From: Cyathus striatus
Taxonomy: Eukaryota; Basidiomycota; Agaricomycetes; Agaricales; Nidulariaceae
Direction: 5' to 3'
Length of the DNA stretch: 64,000 nucleotides
Assembly: GCA_025738555.1 (NCBI GenBank)
Contig: JAOVFP010000012.1
Span: forward strand, 2,232,001 to 2,296,000
The position numbers and the translations under genes were made by a program. Within the stretch, counting starts at the first letter, position 1. The number at the start of each line of letters is the position of its first letter. Positions 48,831-59,929 of the stretch are shown one piece after another. The notes under the pieces were generated by a model. The model ran no database searches and was not told the origin of the DNA. It was given only the letters and a program-made list of their open reading frames with translations.

Positions 48831-49204
48831 CTTCTATAAATATTACATACATTACAAATTGAAGATTCTATTTCATTCCCTTACTTCAAACCTGTTTTGG
48901 TGAACACATCTTTAGTGTACCAATCTTCAGTATTAAAATAGAAATATATGACTTGCTATAATATATCTGAACACAAAGAACTGCATTGTACACAGCACAC
49001 AAGTTGAAGTCAAGATCCTTATGTTTCTGATCTTTGTCAAAGCTCACACCAGTATTTAGACATTCATACAGTTACATGTGTAATAATTGTCTCAAGAATG
49101 AGTGGTGTCAGCCAATTTGATCGCAAATTGCTCAGGAAAAATGAGTGCTAGTGATCCTGATTCTCCACTAAAAAAATGAGTGCCATTTTTATAAGGCATA
49201 TTCA

Positions 49205-49770
49205 GTAAATGTAATGGAGTGGTGATCATTGGCACTCATTTATGTATTGGTATTGACAACTAGGGGATTATATTAGTATAGTATGAGGACACTCAAAAGT
49301 GATCATTTTAAGAATATTAGAAGGTGATCATTGGCACTCATTTATGTATTGTTGTTGATTACTAGTAGTATAGTATGGAGGCACTCAAAAGTGATCATTT
49401 GAAGAATATTAGAAGGTGATCATTGGCACTATTTATGTATTGGTATTGACTGCTAGGGGATTATATTAGTATAGTATGGGGACACTCAAAAGTGATCATT
49501 TTAAGAATATTAGAAGGTGATCATTGGCACTCATTTATGTATTGTTGTTGATTACTAGGGAATTATATTAGTATAGTATGGAGGCACTCAAAAGTGATCA
49601 TTTTGAGAGCATTAGGAGGTGATCATTGGCACTCATTTATGTATTATGGTTTATTACTAGGGGATAGTATTAGTATAGAATGAGGGCACTCAAAAGTGAT
49701 CATTTAATGAATATTAGGAGGTGATCATTGGCACTCATTTATGTATTGCTATTACTGATTACTAGTTGAT
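49205..49770. repeat. About 105-bp repeats with TGATCATTGGCACTC (left arm)
   Basis: Five to six copies of GGTGATCATTGGCACTCATT ... CACTCAAAAGTGATCATTTT. The mirror block is at 52,800-53,345. The copies match pairwise between arms better than within an arm, as expected if the arms arose by inversion-duplication of the whole block or are kept alike by conversion. Confidence 0.9.
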
Positions 49771-50340
49771 CTGCGCTTCGCATTTGTCACGTACTTCCCG
49801 CATGTCACGTTGGTCACACATATTCCCGCGCCTCATATTTTCCCGCGCATCGCATTTGTCACGTACTTCACGCGCGTCACGTTGGTCACATATATTCCCG
49901 CGCCTCGTGTTTTTCCCGCGCATCACATCTGTCACGTACTTCACGCGCGTCACGTTCGTCACACATATTCCCGCGCATCGCATTTGTCACATACTTCACG
50001 CGCATCACGTTGGTCACATATATTCCCGCGCCTCGTGTTTTTCCCGCGCATCACATCTGTCACGTACTTCACGCGCGTCACGTTTGTCACACATATTCCC
50101 GCGCTTCGTATTTGTCACATATTTCCTGCGTGTCACATCCGTCACATATATTCCCGCGCTTCGCATTTGTCACATACTTCTTGCGTGTCACATCCGTCAC
50201 ATATATTCCCGCGCTTCACATCTGTCACATATTTCCTTCGCGTCACGTTCGTCACATATATTCCCACGCATCACATTTGTCACATTCTTCCCGCGCGTCA
50301 CGTCTGTCACAATTCTCCCACACTAAGCATATATCACACT

Positions 50341-50590
50341 TGTCACGCTTTAGCGCGTTTGTCACGCTTTAGCGCGTTTGTCACGCTTTAGCGCGTTTGT
50401 CACGCTTTAGCGCGTTTGTCACGCTTTAGCGCGTTTGTCACGCTTTAGCGCGTTTGTCACGCTTTAGCGCGTTTGTCACGCTTTAGCGCGTTTGTCACGC
50501 TTTAGCGCGTTTGTCACGCTTTAGCGCGTTTGTCACGCTTTAGCGCGTTTGTCACGCTTTAGCGCGTTTGTCACGCTTTAGCACGTTTGT
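50341..50590. repeat. Perfect 19-bp array TGTCACGCTTTAGCGCGTT (13 copies, left arm only)
   Basis: Thirteen essentially identical units, each holding TGTCAC plus the near-palindrome CGCTTTAGCG. The mirrored place in the right arm (about 52,188-52,227) has only two units, so the array expanded in one arm after the arms were formed. Confidence 0.95.
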
Positions 50591-52189
50591 CATGCTTTGT
50601 ATGCGCGTCACGCGTCACGTTTGTCACGTTCTTTATGAGCGTTACGCTTTTATGCATGTCACACGTGTCACGTCTCTGAGGCGCGTCACGCCGTGACAAT
50701 CTGCATGCATGTCACACTTTTCACATGTTATATATGTCATTTTTAAAAATGCATCATGTGTTTTTCATGCATGTCACATTTTTCAAGTGCATTGCAACTT
50801 TTTCACAAATATCATGCTTTCCAATCGCATTAGATTTTTTTATCTCTACCACTATTCAAGTTGTCATGAGAGTGGAGTAAGTATTTAATAGTATGGAGTA
50901 AATTACATATGCAGAGGAAACAATATGTACTTGTAGAATTGAAGATTGTAACATGGAAAATAACAATTAAAAGTTATAGAAGTGTGGTAGTGATAAGAAA
51001 CTAAAATGAAAAATATATTGTATATGTAGTAGAAGTCTTGCCCCCACTGACAGAGCATGAGAAAGTTGGAAATGGCATCATATAATGTTTAATAATCAGA
51101 ACTAGAGATGTAATGAAATGACAAAGTAAAACTATAATGGTTAGTCTGGATATGAGAGATGATGAGGTGGAAATATTTAACAACTGAACAGAAAAGAACA
51201 TATACTGAAAGAACTACATATGAATAGCAAATCTGAAAGAATGGTGAGTATATGTGATTCCACATCACATCTAACTCACATGTCTCAGTCATTAAATGAT
51301 AATGATTCTTGCATTAACTATTGGATATTCTTATATCTTCAACACACATTATTAAGTCACATATATACTTGTTCTATATGATTACATGACACTTCTATAC
51401 TGTCTTGTGTTTCACATCTCTCATTTATATTGTATAGTTCTTTTAGTATTAGTATCCATTCATACATATGAAACCCCCTCTTGTACTTCTCTTCACTTTC
51501 TTGCTCAGTGGCCCTCATTTCTTGCCTAAGAAAAACTTACTGTCATTTTTCTATAGTCATGTGTAGTATTGTCATACAGGGTCTGAATCAACAACTGACT
51601 TGTCAATGCAAGAGGCTGAATTACACTACTAAGTATGAGCTATGGGTTAAATGTGGCATCACTGAGTGCTCTGATTCCTTGGATATGAAAGGTACCAAAA
51701 CATGTTCATTATAGATCTGTTGGAACCCCATCAACATGTCACAATCATGATATACATGCAAGTATAATGTGCTTGAAATGTATTATGCCTCTCAAAGATA
51801 TAACATAAGTAACACCTATGATGTGTGTGAAAAGCATAATGAAAGCCTCAAAGACATGATGAATAGGATGCATGTGCAAATTAAGAAACAGATGTGACTT
51901 AGGTGATGAATATGATCAATGTGACACATGATGCAAATGCAAAGTATGACAAATGCACTGTGATGAGCATGAAAAGCATAACACATAGATGTGAAATACA
52001 CTATATTTTTCATTTTAGTTTCTTATCACTACCACACTTCTATAACTTTTAATTGTTATTTTCCATGTTACAATCTTCAATTCTACAAGTACATATTGTT
52101 TCCTCTGCATATGTAATTTACTCCATACTATTAAATACTTACTCCACTCTCATGACAACTTGAATAGTGGTAGAGATAAAAAAATCTCA

Positions 52190-52800
52190 AACGCGCTAAA
52201 GCGTGACAAACGCGCTAAAGCGTGACAAGTGTGATATATGCTTAGTGTGGGAGAATTGTGACAGACGTGACGCGCGGGAAGAATGTGACAAATGTGATGC
52301 GTGGGAATATATGTGACGAACGTGACGCGAAGGAAATATGTGACAGATGTGAAGCGCGGGAATATATGTGACGGATGTGACACGCAAGAAGTATGTGACA
52401 AATGCGAAGCGCGGGAATATATGTGACGGATGTGACACGCAGGAAATATGTGACAAATACGAAGCGCGGGAATATGTGTGACAAACGTGACGCGCGTGAA
52501 GTACGTGACAGATGTGATGCGCGGGAAAAACACGAGGCGCGGGAATATATGTGACCAAGCGTGATGCGCGTGAAGTATGTGACAAATGCGATGCGCGGGA
52601 ATATGTGTGACGAACGTGACGCGCGTGAAGTGCGTGACAGATGTGATGCGCGGGAAAAACACGAGGCGCGGGAATATATGTGACCAACGTGACGCGCGTG
52701 AAGTACGTGACAAATGCGATGCGCGGAAAATATGAGGCGCGGGAATATGTGTGACCAACGTGACATGCGCGGAATGCGTGACAAATGCGAAGCGCAGATC
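52190..52800. repeat. CpG-rich GTGACG array (right arm)
   Basis: Mirror of 49,785-50,340, with units such as GCGCGGGAATATATGTGACG. Frequent CGCG contrasts with the CpG-poor sequence around it. Confidence 0.9.
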
Positions 52801-53463
52801 AACTAGTAATCAGTAATAGCAATACATAAATGAGTGCCAATGATCACCTCCTAATATTCATTAAATGATCACTTTTGAGTGCCCTCATTCTATACTAATA
52901 CTATCCCCTAGTAATAAACCATAATACATAAATGAGTGCCAATGATCACCTCCTAATGCTCTCAAAATGATCACTTTTGAGTGCCTCCATACTATACTAA
53001 TATAATTCCCTAGTAATCAACAACAATACATAAATGAGTGCCAATGATCACCTTCTAATATTCTTAAAATGATCACTTTTGAGTGTCCCCATACTATACT
53101 AATATAATCCCCTAGCAGTCAATACCAATACATAAATAGTGCCAATGATCACCTTCTAATATTCTTCAAATGATCACTTTTGAGTGCCTCCATACTATAC
53201 TACTAGTAATCAACAACAATACATAAATGAGTGCCAATGATCACCTTCTAATATTCTTAAAATGATCACTTTTGAGTGTCCTCATACTATACTAATATAA
53301 TCCCCTAGTTGTCAATACCAATACATAAATGAGTGCCAATGATCACCACTCCATTACATTTACTGAATATGCCTTATAAAAATGGCACTCATTTTTTTAG
53401 TGGAGAATCAGGATCACTAGCACTCATTTTTCCTGAGCAATTTGCGATCAAATTGGCTGACAC

Positions 53464-53620
53464 TTATGCAGAGCTGCAGCAACGAGAGGAAGAGCTTGCA
53501 CAGCGAAATCGTGAGCTGGAGGAAAAGGAGGTATTAATATCCGAGAGAGACAATAAACTTCGTCGTTTAGTTGCAATGATGACAAGCAATGGGCTCACAG
53601 TACCTGATGACTATAATTAG
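53464..53620 (+). CDS. Coiled-coil C-terminal exon, gene otherwise unseen
   Basis: Directly after the foldback element the frame reads YAELQQREEELAQRNRELEE, then KLRRLVAMMTSNGLTVPDDY, ending at TAG 53,618. Heptad-like Leu/Glu spacing supports a coiled coil. The upstream part of the gene is not found on the other side of the element, so it may have been cut by the insertion. The frame extends upstream into the terminal repeat. Confidence 0.45.
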
Positions 53621-53733
53621 ATATCATCCCCTATGTACTATCGTAAATTTAATGGTATACTGTACCAAATTTATAATATGGCATGATGTTCAAAAGCCAG
53701 TGTTTGGTATCACTTTGCAGCTGTAAGTACTAT

Positions 53734-54600
53734 GCGGTTGGTAGCTGTTAGGTGCTTATAACGTTCGTAATACAAGTTCAAGTTAAACACATTCACCAAA
53801 TGAATCCGACACTGCGTAACAATTGGATATCGTTATTAAATATACCATTTCAACTATCTGGCACAGTAGGAAGGTACGCTAGCTTATGAGTATATGCAAA
53901 TGAGTGTGGAGTATGCAGTTGGTAACTGTTAGGTGCTTATATTGCTCGTAACACAAATTCAAGTTAAACACATTCACCAAATGAATCTGACACTGCGTAA
54001 TGGTTGGATATCACTATTAAATATACCATTTCAACTATCTAACACAGTAGGAAGGTACGCTAGCTTACGAGCATATGCAAATGAGTGTGGTGTATGCGGT
54101 TGGTAGCTGTTAGGTGCTTATAACGCTCGTAATACAAGTTCAAGTTAAACACATTCACCAAATGAATCTGACACTGCGTAATGGTTGGATATCGCTATTA
54201 AATATACCATTTCAACTATCTAACACAGTAGGAAGGTAAGCTATCTTACGAGTATATGCAAATGAGTGTGGTGTATGCGGTTGGTAACTGTTAGGTGCTT
54301 ATAACGCTCGTAACACAAATTCAAGTTAAACACATTCACCAAATGAATCTGACACTGCGTAACGGTTGGATATCGTTATTAAATATACTATTTCAACTAT
54401 CTAACACAGTAGGAAGGTACGCTAGCTTATGAGTATATGCAAATGAGTGTGGTGTATGCAGTTGGTTTGGTAACTGTTAGGTGCTTATATCGCTCGTAAC
54501 ACAAATTCAAGTTAAACACATTCACCAAATGAATCTGACACTGCGTAATGGTTGGATATTGCTAATAAATATACCATTGGAATTGTCGAAATAAGAGTGG
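53734..54600. repeat. Satellite with exact 181-bp period, about 4.8 copies
   Basis: GCRGTTGGTARCTGTTAGGT recurs at 53,734, 53,915, 54,096, 54,277 and 54,458, exactly 181 bp apart. Copies differ by scattered substitutions; the last has a small insertion and then decays. The length is near one nucleosome repeat. Confidence 0.95.
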
Positions 54601-54999
54601 AGTATGCGGTTGGTAAATAACACTCATAACACAAATCCAATCCAATAGTTCATGTACCATGGAATTGTATTTCAAAAATCATTACTACTACTACAGTCTA
54701 CAAGAATCGGGAGTTACTACTACAGCTACCACAATATATATGGTTCTGGTGACTACAAGAGAAATAGCAAAGCGGAGTATCGTCTATAAAATGAGAAGAG
54801 GCTACGGCTGAATGATATTACTAAGCAATAAATCGAGTGTTAATGTGGCGTCTCTTGGTGGTCTAATTCCTGGGTCATGTAATGGGTAGAAACGATTCTG
54901 ATTATAGACCCGCTGAGACCCCGTCAATACATTTGACCGACCCATAAACCTCTATAGACTGACCTCTCCAAGACTGGGACTCAATCTTACATCTTATGC

Positions 55000-56060
55000 T
55001 TAGAGGGAAAAACATACAGAAAGTATATGCACTTGTGAGTGTCATATGATTATAGGAGACAATAAAAACTTACAAGTCGAGCGATAGTCGAGCAAGTACA
55101 AGAGATACTGTGAAGCAGAGTCTCGGCTATACAGGGAAAAACATACAGAAGGTATATGCACTCGTGAGTGTCATATGATTGTAGGAGATGATAAAAACTT
55201 ACAAGTCGAGCGATGGTTGAGCAAGTACAAGAGATACAGTGAAGCGGAGTCTTGGCTATACAGGGAAAAACATACAGAAGGTATATGCACTCATGAGTGT
55301 CACATGATTGTAGGAGACAATAAAAACTTACAAGTCGAGCAATGGTCGAGAAAGTACAAGAGAGTCGGCAATACAGTGAAGCAGAGTCTCGGCTATACAG
55401 GGAAAAATGTACAGAAGGTATTTGCCTTTGTGAGTGTCATATAATTGTAGGAACCGATAAAAATTTAAACTTACAAGTCGAGCGAGTACAAAAGATACAG
55501 TGAAGCGGAGTCTCAGCTATATAATGTGAAGAGGTCAATCGTTCGCCCCATGCTTGGAGGGAAAATGCATACATCATCAAGTATCGGGGGGGTCATCTTT
55601 GCTATATTTTCGATTTTAAGTGGTGTCATATGCTTGTGAAGATGATAAAAACGTACAAGTTGTTACAGGAGTAAGCCAATGCTTGCGAGGTAAAACATAC
55701 AAATATAGCAGTGGTCAAGCGAGTACAGTCTATAAAATGACATGGGGTCAATCGTACCCTTATGCTTGGAGGGAGAAATGCACTCTGTCAAGTACAAGGG
55801 GTGAAAAAATTGAAAAATCAGTGCCTATAACACAAGAGGTCAATCGTACGTCTTATGCTTGGAGGGAAAGAAACATACGCTTTCAAGTATCAGCGAGTAC
55901 AACCATTGACATGGGGCCAATCATACCCTTATGCTTGGAGGGAGAAACGTACCCTGTCAAGTACAAGGGATGAAATAAAAGAAAAATGAGAGTCTATAAC
56001 ACGAGATGGGGTCAATAATATGTCTTAGGCTTTGAGGGAAAAACATACGCTGTCAAGTAT
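55000..56060. repeat. Two adjoining repeat families (about 128 bp, and GCTTGGAGGGA units)
   Basis: ACATACAGAAGGTATATGCACT-like starts at 55,013, 55,142, 55,270 and 55,400 give a period of about 128 bp. From about 55,540 the phrase TATGCTTGGAGGGA...GTCAAGTACAAGGG recurs about five times. No gene is called; open frames reflect the repeats. Confidence 0.85.
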
Positions 56061-56534
56061 AAGGGGTAAAGGATACTCTCACATCTCTGCTAGAATCTCA
56101 ATTTCAAGATATGTTGTATGCAGGAGAAGACGATAAAAACTTACAAGTTGTCATGGGGGGAAGGGGTCTCAGAGGTAGAAAGATGAGAGCGAGAGGATAA
56201 AAGGGGGGAATGGGGGGCAAGACGACCCAACTCTGGAAGGCAATGTCTTATTATGTTTCCCCTACTTAAATCTGTGATCCTTTGGAAAGGATTTGTAACA
56301 TCTTGATTGAAGAATCAGGGTGGCCGGCATTCCATGTGCTCAGACTAAAAAATCCTGACGGCCACCGTTGCATATGCTCAGATCTTGATTTACTCGATCA
56401 TGATCGAATATATGCGGTTCCCGAAATAGGGCTATGCTGTGTTTATCTATGTAAATAAAACAACGAATGAAGTTATTTGTGAACGACATTTTTTCATGAC
56501 ATTTCTTACTGTGCTTTCCCTCACCTATAGATCA

Positions 56535-59500
56535 ATGCCTTCTCCATTATCATCTTCTTCCAAATCAAAGACCAGGAGCTCCACATCGAATATTGGCGAA
56601 GGAGCATCTATTCGAAGGTCTTCCAGACTAGGTTCACGCCCCGTTACTACGAATACATCTCACTCAAATCAATGAAAAAAGAAAAAAGTTGCAAATGCAG
56701 GAAAAATTTCTCCCGTGGTGACCATAAGTCTTTAGTCTGTTAAATCGACAGTATGTTGTAACTGTGGGATTAGATGATATCCGAGATCGTTTCAGACAAT
56801 CCACTGACACCTTTATTGGGGGAAAAGCCCAGTAACGATGAGAATGATTCCAGTAAGTGTTGGTATTCAGTTTTATTTCTTAAATTAACGTTCTCTAATA
56901 TTTTAGACGTGTGTGGCCTTATGATGGTCGACGAGCAGTCACCGGTTATCGCTGAGCCACAATCAAACCCTGTCGATCAGGGGATAACATCAGGTATGAA
57001 TGACTTGCACATTTATTATTGTAGCACCAGTTAATGTTGCCACATACTGTAGATTCTACATCAATGCCTGTTTCCCATGAGCCCCCAGTAGAGGAGGGCC
57101 GTATGTGTAACAATCCACAGACTCCTTCATTGAGTGAAAATCCCAGCGATGATCAAAATAATTCCGGTAAGTGTTGGTATTCAGTTTTATTACTTAAATT
57201 AACGTTCCCTAATATTTTAGACGTGCATGGCCTTATGACGGTCGACGAGAAGTCACCGGTTATCGCTGAGCCACAATCAAACCCTGTCGATCAGGGGATA
57301 ACACCAGGTATGAATGACTTGCACATTTATTATTGTAGCACCAGTTAATGTTACCGCATACTGTAGATTCTACGTCAATGCCTGTTTTCAATGAGCCTCC
57401 TCCTTCATTGAGCGAATATCCCACTGACAATGGAAATAATTCGGGTAAGTGTTTATATTCAGTTTCATAGAATAAATTAATGTTCTCTGGTATCTTAGAC
57501 ATCGGAGGCCTTATGCCGGTTGATGAGCAGTCGCCGGTTATCACTGAGCCTCAAGTGAACCCTGTCGATCAGGGTATGATATCAGGTATGAATGACTCGC
57601 AGATTTATTACCCTAGCACCAGTTAATATAAGTACCGCATACTGTAGATTCTACGTCAACGCCTGTTTCCCATGAGTCCCCAGTAGAGGAGGACCATATG
57701 TCAGCTCATGTCGACGTGGAATATACTTCCCTCCTTGAGCCCATTGACGAGGGTATGAATTCAGGTAAGCTTTAATAATGTATTCATTTTTGTAGTATTA
57801 ATTTATGTTGGCGCATACTAGCGTGTGAATGCAGTATGCCAAAGCCCGTTGACCAATTAACGGTGCCGTGAACTATAGATGTTATGTCAACACCTGTTTC
57901 CCATGGGGGACTCCAAATAAATATGCCAGTTCCACTAGGCAGTCCCTGTAAGCATTAACTTGTATTCATTTCTAAAGCATCAACTTATGTTGGCGCGTAC
58001 TGTAGTCTATACATTTTCTACTGTGCCTCCAATGGGAAACTACGGTCTTCCAAGGCCTATTGACGAGGAGATGGCAATAGGTAAGAATAATTCGGATATT
58101 TACTCTGCTAGCACCTATTAATTTATCACTGTTCCAGACACATATTCCGCACTAGATGTGAATGGGCCACAAACACGCATGTCAGCTCCACTAGAACATC
58201 ACTGTGAGCATAAAACAAGTATTCATTTCTGTAGTATCGATTTATGGTGGCGCATACTGTAGGCTATACATTTCCAACTCTGCCTCAAATGATGGACTAT
58301 GGTCTACCAAAGGCTATTGACGAGGGGATGGAATTTGGTAAGATTAACTCACGTATTTATTTTCCTAGCAGCTATTGATGTTTGAGCTACATTGTAAGAT
58401 GACGATGGCCTTTGGTCGTTTGAAGATGCGAAATCATCCTCAATTAAGCGTTATGTCGAAATTGATTCGCTGGAACAACTTACGAGTGAGTTTACATTAC
58501 AGCTCGATCTAACATATAACATTTAAAAATATATAGATGTCGCACCCGATTCGCTTGCCAGCAGTTCATCTGGAAATCTTGATACGCCGGAACAACTTAC
58601 GGGTGAGTTTACATTACGGCTCTGTCTAACATATAACATTTAATAATATATAGATGTCGCGCCTGGTTCACTCACCAGCAGTTCGTCTGGAAATCCTATC
58701 CGAACGCCAGATGCCCCCTTGCTGTGGACTTCTTTCCTGCGAAGCAATACGAAGATTTTCCTCAAACCGCACGTTCCCCTTCCTAATTGGGCTGACAAAA
58801 CAAGATATATGTACGGACAGAACTCGACAAGCTCTAGGAAGAAACTCGAAGCAAATGTTCAGAAAGACGTTACGGAAAACGATAATCTGGAAAAGGCTGT
58901 AGAGGACCAGATTCATCTATTTTTCGGTAATGTGATCTATACCTGAAGCTTTATTAATATTTACTTTGGATGTAGCTCCTGAAATGGAAAGGAGTCGAAC
59001 AAAGTTGCCATTTTCACCATCTGATGGAAAACGAATTGGGGGTAGGAAGTTTAAATTGAAAGATAATATTGATGCTTCTGCACATCCTGCTGCACGTGAG
59101 TCGATACATGTTGTTATAAAAAATCACACTTATTAATATTTACTATTCAGATGAGGTCGATATGTTTATAAAGAATGGTCCTCATGCACTAATGAACGCC
59201 ACTCGCAAGATGGGGTACGACGGAAGCTGTACGCTGGCAGTGCTAGAGTATACTGATCGCCTTGTCGCACTTGAGTGCCTTACAACAGACTTTGGAAACA
59301 CAACCTGCATTAAACACCGGAATGAATGTCACAGCAAACTTACATCTGGAGAGTTCCTCGTTAATGGTGTTCCAGGTCCTCGCACAATATCGAATACCAA
59401 AGCGACGAATAATAAGAATAGAACCAGAATCTATAACCTAGGAAATGAAGATTTTTTGGACTGCAGATGCACGGTGGAGTCAGCGTTGACAGAGCTCCTT

Positions 59501-59755
59501 TGGATAAATACGTGGAACATTAGTGGTCTGGTAGAAAGTACGAGTCTCTTCTGTTAGATAATTGCATGGATTAAAACTAACCTACTTTTAGATCAGACGA
59601 TCATGGAACCTATGATACCACCAAAAGACTTGTTCGGGTTTCGACGTCGTGACATCGTGGCTCAAAATATTCAGAAGGAGACCTTGCTGAATATTGACGA
59701 TTATTATACAGGTGACATTAACATTACCTTTGATCAGGACGAGGAGAGGAGATGA
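56535..59755 (+). CDS. Uncharacterised gene grown by exon-intron module duplication
   Basis: ATG 56,535 (MPSPLSSSSKSKTRSSTSN) starts a Ser/Arg-rich exon with a TGA at 56,673 followed in frame by KKKKVANAGKISPVV. Then come alternating short exons: type A (NPQTPSLSENPSDD, 56,784, 57,049, 57,362, 57,649) and type B (VIAEPQSNPVDQGIT, 56,907, 57,221, 57,499). They are separated by near-identical introns of about 55-60 bp, followed by more diverged modules and a repeated exon (SLASSSSGN, about 58,537 and 58,654). The conserved C-terminal part (58,700-59,755) reads WTSFLRSNTKIFLKPHVPLP, HALMNATRKMGYDGSCTLAV and LFGFRRRDIVAQNIQK. It ends at TGA 59,753, beyond which the frame stays open to TAA at about 59,876. 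No known domain is recognised. Confidence 0.55.
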
Positions 59756-59929
59756 ATGCTTATGGTGACACGCAATATTGTGCGTCTCAATGAATTAGGG
59801 GAGAAAAATAACTGTTCTCACCGATTTTTGTTGTTAAAGATTCCTGCTGAAGGTTACGATGAAGTGTTGTTGTAACAAATGAATAGCTAATCTTTAACTG
59901 TGATCCAATTGTGCAATATATCTTCCCTG

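Larger units (their letters stand above)
47271..48890 (+). mobile_element. Foldback-family member 3, apparently one arm only
   Basis: It starts GTATCAGGCAATTTGGATCA, close to the TGTCAGCYAATTTGATC end of the other two members. Then follow seven repeats of about 80 bp containing AGTGATCATAAGTGATCAT (47,380-47,930), then a dense TGTCACATATGTCACG array (47,957-48,830). This order is the same as in the left arms at 49,105 and 61,960. No inverted second arm follows, and the next element begins at 49,105, so this copy is truncated or has lost one side. Confidence 0.6.
49105..53463. mobile_element. Foldback element, complete copy (about 4.36 kb)
   Basis: Ends are GTGTCAGCCAATTTGATCGC and its exact complement. 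The first about 100 bp, a block of five to six repeats of about 105 bp (GGTGATCATTGGCACTC...), and a CpG-rich TGTCAC array are mirrored between 49,105-50,340 and 52,190-53,463. An inner stem (50,825-51,025 against 51,990-52,185) closes a loop of about 960 bp at 51,026-51,989. No transposase is visible. Direct flanks (AATGAGTG / TTATGCAG) do not show an obvious target duplication. The element is presumably non-autonomous. The right end abuts coding-like sequence. Confidence 0.85.

Noticed and set aside
47933..48862. Long open frame of 309 codons rich in His, Cys, Ile and Thr
   Set aside because: It is made entirely of translated TGTCAC repeats. Other frames on both strands are open as well, so it is a repeat artefact.
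50341..50590. Regular 19-bp repeats considered as a CRISPR array
   Set aside because: There are no unique spacers; it is a pure tandem array in a eukaryotic genome.
49766..52802. Arg/Ser/His-rich open frames of about 160-200 codons on both sides of the foldback
   Set aside because: They are mirror images of each other in the TGTCAC arms and follow repeat periodicity rather than codon structure.
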